A stretch of 64,000 nucleotides of DNA from contig SPDP01000011.1 in the NCBI GenBank assembly GCA_009360345.1, forward strand, positions 1 to 64,000. Direction: 5' to 3'. Origin of the DNA: Alcaligenaceae bacterium SAGV5 (GTDB taxonomy: Bacteria; Pseudomonadota; Gammaproteobacteria; Burkholderiales; Burkholderiaceae_B). The notes under the pieces are model-generated. The model had not been told where the DNA came from and ran no database searches. It worked only from the letters and a program-made list of their open reading frames with translations. The position numbers and the translations under genes are program-made. Shown here piece after piece: positions 57,846 through 64,000 of this stretch. The stretch's first letter is position 1. Every line of letters begins with the position of its first letter.

Positions 57846-57863
57846 GGGGCCGATCTCGGCCCC
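57846..57863. other. Intercistronic hairpin GGGGCCGA-TC-TCGGCCCC
   Basis: A perfect 8-base stem with a 2-base loop lies between the decoration and capsid genes. On the minus strand it is followed by TTTCTCATTTG, too interrupted for a strong terminator. It may protect or process the mRNA so that more capsid protein is made. Confidence 0.5.
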
Positions 57864-57901
57864 CTTGGATGTTGTTAATGCACTCGTGATTCGCTGGGGG
57901 A

Positions 57902-58252
57902 TCAGTCCCGCACGATGATCAATTTCTCGGCGAGATCGGCCCGCGCGTCGGCATCGAGACCGATCAGACGCGATGCCGAAACCTCCGCGAGTCGCACGAT
58001 CGCGACCGCCGACTGCGGATCCGTGGATTCCGCCCGCGCCGCATACAGAACGGCGGCAACCTTCTCCGTTCCATTACTGGCGGCAGGGTCATAGGCGGCG
58101 TACTGCTTCGATGCAGTCACGATGCCCAGGAGCTGTCCGGCTGCCAGGCCTACGGCCAGCGCGGCCAGCGTGACCGATGCGCGAGAAATTTCGCCATTAC
58201 CTTCCGAAAGCAGGAAGGCGCCGGCGCGACTGGGTTCTTGCAAATTGCTCAT
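57902..58252 (-). CDS. Phage head decoration protein (lambda gpD-like)
   Basis: A 116-residue protein of the gpD family: EPSRAGAFLLSEGNGEISRASVTLA (N-terminal strand region), AAGQLLGIVTASKQYAAYDPAASNGTEKVAAVLY, then a short C-terminal helix. It stabilises the expanded capsid by binding the three-fold axes. Position between the head protease and capsid genes agrees with lambda order. Confidence 0.88.
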   Translation of the reverse strand: MSNLQEPSRAGAFLLSEGNGEISRASVTLAALAVGLAAGQLLGIVTASKQYAAYDPAASNGTEKVAAVLYAARAESTDPQSAVAIVRLAEVSASRLIGLDADARADLAEKLIIVRD

Positions 58253-58278
58253 GTTGACTCCCTTTATGGGTCGAGAAG

Positions 58279-59409
58279 TTACCGGCGACGGCGGGCCGAC
58301 GCGCGGGCGGCGTAAATACTGCTGGTAGACATGGTGGATTGAGAAACCTCGCCAGCCCCACTCTCTGGCGGACGCTGCACGTTGCTGATGTTGTCGGCGG
58401 ACTGCCTCACAACGCTATCGAACAACCGGGCCCTTACTGCCTCGACACCCAAGCCCGTCGTGATGAAGTCGACAGCCATCTCCGGCAGCTTGGCCGCCAG
58501 GCACAGCCCCGCAATCTCCCGCGCCTGGGTAATCCGTTCGTCGGCTTGCTCTTGGCTCGCCAGCGCGCCGGAAACGATGATGCCCTCGGCCAGGTGGGCG
58601 ATCTTGTGCTCGCGACACGCCGCGTATACATGGCTCGCGATCGCGGCCGCATTGGGTTGCTCCGCCGGCGGCTCAGGCGGATCGGTGGGCGGATCTCCTG
58701 CCGGAGCGGGATCGGGCGGCTTCGGTGCGGGGCCAGGGCCAGCAGCGGGCGGTTCGGCGGACACCTCGGGTTCCTCGGCCTCTTCCAACTCCGCCAGGAA
58801 TGCTGCCGGCACGCCCTTGTGCCGGGCGAGCACTGCCGTGATTTGCCCCGACGCGGCCAGCTTCACCGGCTCTTCGATCATCGTGCAGAAGCCCAGCGCC
58901 TGCGCCTCCAGCGCCGTCATCCACGTTGTTTCATCCATCATGCGCTGGATCTCGGCTTCATCTTGGCCGCTGCGCGCATACGCCGCCAGCACACCTTCCG
59001 TCGCCTTGTCCATCATGTCGGCTTGCTTGCGCAGTTCCTCCGACGACCCCAGCACGATCGTCCACATGTTGTGGATCATGAGCATGGCGTTGTCCGGCAT
59101 CGGCCGTTCTTCGCCCGCCATGAATATCAACGACGCAGCGGACGCGGCCACGCCATCGACGCGCGTGGAAACCGGGATCTGTAGGCGCCGCAATGCGTTA
59201 TAGATGGCGAACGCATCGAACACATCGCCGCCCGGCGAGTTGATCGACACGACCAACCGAGCGGCACCAACCACCACCGCGTCCAGCTCATCCATGAACT
59301 GCTTCGCGGTCATGCCCCAGAACCCGATTTCCTCGTAGATCCGAAGTTCGGCTACCCGCTCGCCCGCCTGCACGGACGCACGCATGGAGTACCAACGCTT
59401 CTTTGCCAT
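58279..59409 (-). CDS. Phage head maturation protease (ClpP/S49 type) with scaffold-like C-terminus
   Basis: A 376-residue protein. The ClpP-fold protease has the INSPGGDVFDAF loop, Ser90 in VAASAASL and His113 in MLMIHNM as catalytic residues. After about residue 215 an Ala/Pro/Glu-rich linker (APKPPDPAPAGDPP) leads to a helical C-terminal part, which in lambda-like phages overlaps with the scaffold protein gene Nu3. An internal start for a separate scaffold is possible but not evident. It cleaves scaffold and portal during head maturation. Confidence 0.87.
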   Translation of the reverse strand: MAKKRWYSMRASVQAGERVAELRIYEEIGFWGMTAKQFMDELDAVVVGAARLVVSINSPGGDVFDAFAIYNALRRLQIPVSTRVDGVAASAASLIFMAGEERPMPDNAMLMIHNMWTIVLGSSEELRKQADMMDKATEGVLAAYARSGQDEAEIQRMMDETTWMTALEAQALGFCTMIEEPVKLAASGQITAVLARHKGVPAAFLAELEEAEEPEVSAEPPAAGPGPAPKPPDPAPAGDPPTDPPEPPAEQPNAAAIASHVYAACREHKIAHLAEGIIVSGALASQEQADERITQAREIAGLCLAAKLPEMAVDFITTGLGVEAVRARLFDSVVRQSADNISNVQRPPESGAGEVSQSTMSTSSIYAARASARRRR

Positions 59410-59419
59410 TACTTTTTCC

Positions 59420-60961
59420 TCAGTTTTGTTTAGGGTCGGAGGGGGCCGGCTCGCCGTCCGGCTCGGTTTCGCGCGCCGGGCCGGATTTGTTGAGCGGGTG
59501 CCGAGAGTCGCTGTCGAACATCAGGCCCGCGGCGTCGGCGGCATCGTTCTCGGACCGCACCCACTCCATCACTTCGTCCGGATCCTCGCCCTGGGCGAGA
59601 ATGACGGCGGAGCGACTGGTGAAGCCGGCACGCACCTCGGCCTGCTTCGCGTTCACGTCCTGGACCGGGTTGAAGTACTCCCAGCCTTGCGGCACCCACA
59701 ACACACGGCGCCATAGTCGCCGGTTCGCCAGGTAATCGGAGGCGGAGATACTGCCGTCCAAGACCAGCGCTTCCAGCCAGGCATTCCAAACGGGCCGGCA
59801 CCACTGATGGATAAACACCGTCCACTGGTATTGCTCGATCAGGCGATGAAACTCATTGACCAGCACGCGCAACGTCCGATCGCTGACACCGCGCAGATCG
59901 CCCGTGCCCAACTCGTAGGGAATGCCCACCGAGGCGAAGGCCGCCATCAGTTGCTGCCGCATGAACTCGGCATAACTATCCGGCGCACCGGGCGGCGTAG
60001 CGAATTTGATGTCCTCCCCATCCGCGAGCGTGTTGAGCGTTCCGGGTTCCATCCCCAACACCGGCGTACCGTCGGCATCCGGCAAGTCGTCCGCCCCACC
60101 CTCCCAGTTATCAACAGGGTCATAGGGGGAGCCCTCGGGCGCCGCGCGTGTGATGAAACCGGCAAATAGGTTGGCTACCTCTTGGCGAAACGCCACGGCA
60201 TCATCAAAGTTGTCCAGCGTTTTCAGGCGGAGCAACACCGTTGCCAGCTCAGACACGCCCCGCACCTGGCCGGGCCGCAGCACCTGATAGGCGTGGATAA
60301 CCTGATCTGCCGGCACGCGACGAAGCTGCATGCCCATCCGGCCGTACTCGCCGGGATGGCGGCTCCACATGTGATAGGCCACGCGGCGACCGAGCAGGTC
60401 GAACTCGACCCCATTGACAATCTCGTTGCTGCCGGGAACAAGCTCCGTTTTCTCCACCGGCAGATGGTCGCCCTCCAGGCATTGGAGTTGGAGCGGGACC
60501 GTCAGCCCATCACTGGGTAACCGGGTGCGCAGGCGCCCCAGTGCCTCGCCATCAGTGAAGATGGACCGGGCCGCCAGCGCCTGCTGACCATAGAAATCCA
60601 GCCGCCCATCCGCATCGGCCTCCGGCACCCAGTCGCCCCAGCGCTCCTTCAGCAAGCGGCGCACGGCCCGGTCCGGGTGGCGGGGATAGGGCTGGATACC
60701 CGTGCCGATAGCGTTGGAAACCCAGCGCACGCTTGCGGTTTTCGCCCACGGATCGTTGCGCGTGGCGTCACGCCCGCGGCGCCGAATGGTTTGCAGATTG
60801 GAGGCGGCCGCGCTGTTTGGTCCCGCGGACGAGGGATTCCAGTTGCGCGAGCGCGCGCCGGTTGCGCTGCCGCTCTCGTATGCACCGGACATCGACGCAC
60901 GCAGGCGCGTCGGCATGATGAAGCCCCGACTCGCCAGCGTAGGGGTACGAGAACGGGCCAT
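59420..60961 (-). CDS. Phage portal protein (lambda gpB family)
   Basis: A 513-residue lambda-type portal. Family segments are NWNPSSAGPNSAAASNLQTIRRRGRDATRNDPWA, VSNAIGTGIQPYP, SRHPGEYG with HAYQVLRPGQVRGVSEL, and the C-terminal SGPARETEPDGE tail. It forms the dodecameric vertex through which DNA is packaged. Its ATG overlaps the gpW-like stop (ATGA), and the protease gene starts 10 bases after its stop. Confidence 0.93.
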   Translation of the reverse strand: MARSRTPTLASRGFIMPTRLRASMSGAYESGSATGARSRNWNPSSAGPNSAAASNLQTIRRRGRDATRNDPWAKTASVRWVSNAIGTGIQPYPRHPDRAVRRLLKERWGDWVPEADADGRLDFYGQQALAARSIFTDGEALGRLRTRLPSDGLTVPLQLQCLEGDHLPVEKTELVPGSNEIVNGVEFDLLGRRVAYHMWSRHPGEYGRMGMQLRRVPADQVIHAYQVLRPGQVRGVSELATVLLRLKTLDNFDDAVAFRQEVANLFAGFITRAAPEGSPYDPVDNWEGGADDLPDADGTPVLGMEPGTLNTLADGEDIKFATPPGAPDSYAEFMRQQLMAAFASVGIPYELGTGDLRGVSDRTLRVLVNEFHRLIEQYQWTVFIHQWCRPVWNAWLEALVLDGSISASDYLANRRLWRRVLWVPQGWEYFNPVQDVNAKQAEVRAGFTSRSAVILAQGEDPDEVMEWVRSENDAADAAGLMFDSDSRHPLNKSGPARETEPDGEPAPSDPKQN

Positions 60962-61170
60962 CAGACCCCCTTCCCGGCATGACGCAGCCGCACTAAGCGG
61001 CGCGGTCGGCGGCCGGCGGCGCGATTGACGTCCTCCTGCATCATCCGCAGCAGCCCCTTCATTTCATCGAGCGACCGATACCGCACGCGTTTGTCGCCGT
61101 ACTGAACCTCGACCTGCCCGCCGGCAATCGCACGCTTCAGCGCGTCGAGATCGGATTGAGTGAATGCCAT
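60961..61170 (-). CDS. Phage head-tail joining protein (lambda gpW-like)
   Basis: A 69-residue protein with the gpW core (FTQSDLDALKRAIAGGQVEVQYGDKRVRYRSLDEM), exactly the two-helix plus hairpin pattern of lambda gpW, followed by a basic tail (RRPRRLVRLRHAGKG). The ATG at 61170 is one base after the terminase gene end. It is added after DNA packaging and helps retain DNA and attach the tail. Confidence 0.88.
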   Translation of the reverse strand: MAFTQSDLDALKRAIAGGQVEVQYGDKRVRYRSLDEMKGLLRMMQEDVNRAAGRRPRRLVRLRHAGKGV

Positions 61171-61171
61171 G

Positions 61172-63265
61172 TCAACGCCTACCGCGTAGGTACGTGGATT
61201 TCGCCAGCACACGGCGCGTCGATGGACGCCGGGCGGTAGAAACAGGAACGCCCGCTTTCGCGGGCGTCTTCGTATGGGATGCAGCACTTCGAGCGGAGGG
61301 CGGCGGCGTGGGCGGCGGCACAGGCTCCTCCGCCACTTCATCCGCGTCCTCGGGTTCCGGCTCAGCGCCAACCAAGCGGATCAGCGCATCCCACCAAGCA
61401 TCGGACTTCCGGGCGAGGTTGATATGCGCCTCCAGCCAGAGCGCATACACGGCGCAGTCCAGCGCCTCCACGCGCTTACGCAGCGCGATCCATCGGGTTT
61501 GCGAGCCGCCCTTGCCTTTCCTGGTGACGCGTACCTCGCCCGAGAACTGCCGAAACCACTCATCGCTCAACTCGTGCGAAAGGTGCACGTACCCAGGCCC
61601 GGGTCGCTCAACCTGGAGACGGCCGTGCAGCAGATCCTTCGCGAGATTCGTCCCTACGTGCCACAGTGTGACGCCGTTCTTGACCCGGCGCCCGCGCCAG
61701 TCGATATCGACCTTGGCCGCGCCATCCTTGATCGCTTTCTCGCCGAACGGCCGGCCGCGGATCGCAAACACCCGGCGCGCCTTGTTGCGCCTAGCGAACT
61801 CGTACACCGCATCCGAGTTGTGCCCACCGCTGTCGATCGCCGATGCATAGATCGACATCGACTGACCGCTCTCATGCTGAAACCGGCGGTTGAAGAGGTA
61901 GTCGGCCACTTCGGCCCATACCGCATCTTCGGCCGGGTTGCCGAAGAAGATCTGGTGATCGACGGGCCACATTTCTCCGCCGCGACCGAACCCCCAGACT
62001 CCCACCTCAATGCGGTTGTCCTGCGTATCGCACCCAGCCAGGAGCAGCAGGCAGCGATTCGGGACAAGGCCGTCGTCCTTCCCGGGCAGCGCCAGCGCCT
62101 CGATCTGGGCACGACGCTTCAACTCATCAGCCTCGAACTTCTCGATCTCGCCTTCCCACGCGCGGCCGAGCGTCGTGTTCCAGAACGTCCGCAGGCTCTC
62201 GTCGTCACCCTGCTCCGCCTTTTCGTAGGCGGCCAGGAACTCCCGAACCAGCTTCGACCAAGCCACCATCGGGCTGTATGCGGTCCAGACATGGAACGCG
62301 ATACGGCGATGCGCCGGGACAACCTCGCCGGCAGCATTGCGGAACACGCCGTCATGGTCGATGGTGGTCCCATCGTCGCCCTGCCAGAACCCGCTTTCCG
62401 CGGCGGCGAGATAATCACCCTGCGTGATCAGCGTGCCGCAGTGTGGGCACAGATGTCGCACCGAATCAGGATCTCCCTCGATCCACTTGAATCCGTGCGG
62501 CTCGTCCTTTCCGCCCCAGGTCAGCGCGTGGTGATCGCCACAGTGCCGGCACGTGATGTGGTACTCGTACCGAGCAATTGCCGCCTTGGCGCGCTTCTCC
62601 ATGAGGCACACCCCGGCAATCTTTAGCGTCGACCCGACGACCAGCTTGGGAAACGTGGCGCCCTCGAGGCGCTTGGCCGCCAGGTCGCCGGGATCGCCCT
62701 CACCGTCGATGTTCGAATCGAACGAGCTGAACTCGTCCAGGTACCCGACGCTGGGCGACAAGCGCCGGTAGTTGTCCGCCGACCGGCCACCCCGAAGGTG
62801 AAGCATGCTGCCAATGAACTTCTTGACCAGCAGCGTATTGTCTTTGTGTCGCGCAAGCCGATTCGGGAATATCGGGTGCATGACCTTCACGTCCCGCAGC
62901 ATCGGCTCGAGTTCGGTTTTCACGAACTCATCGCGGGCGGAATCGGTGGGCTGCCAGAGCACCTGGTTGCGCCGGCGGTGCTCCGCGAAGTACGCAATCG
63001 CCGCGAGCAGTATCTTCGTGTATCCCACCCGCGCCGATTTGGCGACGTCCACCTCTTCGATATCGTCATTCCCGATGCACGCGAGGATGGCGCGCTGGAA
63101 TGGCCACGCCGCCCACCGTTGCTCGACATACGACGACTCGGCCGACAGGTAGAAATGCCGCTCCGCGTGCTCGCGCAACGTCATCGGCATCGGCGCGGCG
63201 AATGTCGCGAGGCCTCGCCGCATATGTTGGGCAATCACGGCCCGGTAATGGGCCGGCACCCGCAT
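61172..63265 (-). CDS. Phage terminase large subunit (lambda GpA family)
   Basis: A 697-residue packaging motor. The N-terminal ATPase has the GpA-type Walker A VAKSARVGYTK (about 74-84) and SVGYLDEFSSFDSNIDGEG as Walker B region; CRHCGDHH and CPHCG form a zinc-finger-like pair; the C-terminal nuclease contains YASAIDSGGHNSDAVYEF with acidic metal ligands. The last 40 residues (PAKAGVPVSTARRP) are low-complexity and include translation of a hairpin (61249-61266), probably an added tail. Cuts concatemers and drives DNA into the procapsid. Confidence 0.93.
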   Translation of the reverse strand: MRVPAHYRAVIAQHMRRGLATFAAPMPMTLREHAERHFYLSAESSYVEQRWAAWPFQRAILACIGNDDIEEVDVAKSARVGYTKILLAAIAYFAEHRRRNQVLWQPTDSARDEFVKTELEPMLRDVKVMHPIFPNRLARHKDNTLLVKKFIGSMLHLRGGRSADNYRRLSPSVGYLDEFSSFDSNIDGEGDPGDLAAKRLEGATFPKLVVGSTLKIAGVCLMEKRAKAAIARYEYHITCRHCGDHHALTWGGKDEPHGFKWIEGDPDSVRHLCPHCGTLITQGDYLAAAESGFWQGDDGTTIDHDGVFRNAAGEVVPAHRRIAFHVWTAYSPMVAWSKLVREFLAAYEKAEQGDDESLRTFWNTTLGRAWEGEIEKFEADELKRRAQIEALALPGKDDGLVPNRCLLLLAGCDTQDNRIEVGVWGFGRGGEMWPVDHQIFFGNPAEDAVWAEVADYLFNRRFQHESGQSMSIYASAIDSGGHNSDAVYEFARRNKARRVFAIRGRPFGEKAIKDGAAKVDIDWRGRRVKNGVTLWHVGTNLAKDLLHGRLQVERPGPGYVHLSHELSDEWFRQFSGEVRVTRKGKGGSQTRWIALRKRVEALDCAVYALWLEAHINLARKSDAWWDALIRLVGAEPEPEDADEVAEEPVPPPTPPPSARSAASHTKTPAKAGVPVSTARRPSTRRVLAKSTYLRGRR
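61249..61266 (-). other. Hairpin CGCCCGC-GAAA-GCGGGCG near the terminase 3' end
   Basis: A 7-base perfect stem with a GAAA loop lies inside the last codons of the large terminase gene; on the minus strand it is followed by TTCCTGTTTCT. Such GCCCGCGAAAGCGGGC elements are common intergenic hairpins, and their translation gives the TPAKAGVPV string seen here. It may act as a weak terminator or be an inserted repeat. Confidence 0.45.
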
Positions 63266-63757
63266 TTACGGTTCCTCTTCCTCGTCGGACTCGAGGTCCT
63301 CCAGACTCAGGGCGGATACCGTATTGCGTGCCTGCGCAAGCTCACGCCGCATCAGATCCACATCGGCATCCGTCAACATTGGCAGGCGTCGTTTGAGCAC
63401 CGCCGGCAACGCATCCAGCGCGGCCGCGACCTTTGCGCCCGCCGCCGCCAAGACCTGCTCCATGATCAGCGCCGGCGCAAGTTCGCCGCGCTTGACCTCG
63501 TTGTCCAGCTCGATCCTTTCCGCCTGCGCTGCCGCCAGCCGCGCCCGCTGGACGTCCAGGTCGAGCGACTCGGCGGTTTTGGTCCGGCCAGCCGCTCCAT
63601 CGCGCAGGTTGCCGCAGTACGCCAGCAACCAGTTTCCGCACGTGTCGTTCGACCGGAGTACCCCGCGCAGAAGGAGCGAACTGACGGCCGGCTGGGTTAT
63701 CCCTACGAGCTGCGCGAACTTCGCCTGCGTGATTTTCTTGTCCAGCTCGATAGTCAT
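63266..63757 (-). CDS. Phage terminase small subunit (Nu1-like)
   Basis: A 163-residue DNA-binding protein. The N-terminal winged helix-turn-helix reads KKITQAKFAQLVGITQPAVSSLLLRGVL; a long helical C-terminus contains the AAAQAERIELDNEVKRGEL segment typical of lambda Nu1-type small terminases and an acidic tail (DLESDEEEEP) that would contact the large subunit. It recognises the packaging site in phage DNA. It overlaps the preceding small gene by 4 bases and ends one base before the large terminase start. Confidence 0.82.
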   Translation of the reverse strand: MTIELDKKITQAKFAQLVGITQPAVSSLLLRGVLRSNDTCGNWLLAYCGNLRDGAAGRTKTAESLDLDVQRARLAAAQAERIELDNEVKRGELAPALIMEQVLAAAGAKVAAALDALPAVLKRRLPMLTDADVDLMRRELAQARNTVSALSLEDLESDEEEEP

Positions 63758-63966
63758 TTCGCCGTCGCCAGCGCCAGGTCCAATGCCGACGCGTATTCAA
63801 CCTCGAATCGTTCGTTTGCCACCCGGTCGGCCGTCTCGTAGAACTCGAGCAGCGGACGGTATTCGACCTGTTTGGTCGCAATGAGAACGGGCTTCACGTC
63901 CACACCATGCGTCCCGGTCTTCGCCCAGATGCCAGCGGGAAGAGTTTGGCGGCGGTTGCCCGACAT
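63754..63966 (-). CDS. Small phage protein of unknown function
   Basis: About 70 residues from the ATG at 63966 (MSGNRRQTLP); a GTG at 63987 is also possible, and the frame stays open to the right edge, so the gene may extend beyond the window. It has no recognised domain; the middle (VLIATKQVEYRPLLEFYETADRVANERF) is helical and charged. It overlaps the small terminase gene by 4 bases, so it belongs to the same transcript. Confidence 0.5.
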   Translation of the reverse strand: MSGNRRQTLPAGIWAKTGTHGVDVKPVLIATKQVEYRPLLEFYETADRVANERFEVEYASALDLALATAK

Positions 63967-64000
63967 TGACCCACGGCCACGCGACACAAAGTAGACGACG

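Noticed and set aside
61172..61300. A phage promoter or small RNA near the terminase 3' end
   Set aside because: The only structure is a common GAAA-loop hairpin; no -35/-10 pair accompanies it.
52900..64000. Prophage attachment sites and an integrase
   Set aside because: No duplicated flanking sequence, tRNA gene or integrase was seen; the left edge of the phage module is a truncated gene, not an att site.
1..64000. CRISPR arrays, rRNA and tRNA genes
   Set aside because: No regularly spaced direct repeats, rRNA-like conserved blocks or cloverleaf sequences were noticed on either strand by reading; a dedicated RNA search was not possible.

Overview
The window is high-GC DNA with the hallmarks of an Alcaligenaceae betaproteobacterium (Bordetella/Achromobacter type). 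It holds four Bug-family (TctC-like) periplasmic receptors, each in its own catabolic cluster, five LysR regulators, a hom-thrC-moeA-moaD-moaE block, and several GC-rich dispersed intergenic repeats. The organism is inferred from gene content only. No rRNA, tRNA or CRISPR array was seen.

Layout. 1-6 kb: the remnant of an ABC substrate-binding protein, an operator-rich promoter, then a Bug receptor and a four-gene molybdenum hydroxylase operon (MoCo, FAD and 2Fe-2S subunits plus a CoxG-like protein). 6-9.5 kb: a LysR gene divergent from thioesterase, beta-keto acid cleavage enzyme and Bug receptor genes. 9.5-16 kb: housekeeping genes (Bcp peroxiredoxin, an Mth938-like protein, homoserine and threonine synthesis, molybdopterin synthesis) with a decayed aminotransferase remnant before hom. 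16-20 kb: sulfurtransferase, Bug receptor and RraA-like aldolase divergent from LysR. 19.7-26.6 kb: an hpnE/chrA deletion fusion, a LysR/aldo-keto reductase pair, an Rrf2 regulator with a thioredoxin-reductase-like enzyme, and an orphan-TetR-MFS operon behind a Fur box and a TetR-type palindrome. 26.6-34.3 kb: a DUF2946-TonB receptor-PepSY operon, then htpG with a sigma-32-like promoter followed by coupled spermidine-synthase-like and DNA-glycosylase genes. 34.2-41.7 kb: a LysR-controlled cluster of two metal-ligand-less M24 proteins, a Bug receptor, a TauD/TfdA dioxygenase, a CapA-type phosphatase and a dehydrogenase cut off by a repeat. 41.7-48.4 kb: an indolepyruvate ferredoxin oxidoreductase pair joined to a TRAP transporter. 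48.6-52.9 kb: a Tat-exported molybdenum hydroxylase with 2Fe-2S and cytochrome c partners, the cytochrome broken.

From about 52.9 kb to the right edge lies a lambda-type siphophage morphogenesis module on the minus strand: terminase small and large, gpW-like, portal, ClpP-type protease, decoration protein, capsid, head-tail genes, tail tube, G/GT chaperones with a slippery heptamer, tape measure. The tape measure is cut at a poly-C run where it meets the truncated cytochrome c gene, so tail-tip, lysis and integration genes are missing on that side.

Two themes stand out. Several receptor-plus-enzyme cassettes, each with a local LysR gene, look like uptake and catabolism of specific organic acids whose substrates cannot be read from sequence. 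There is also clear genome decay: at least six genes are truncated, fused or reduced to remnants.
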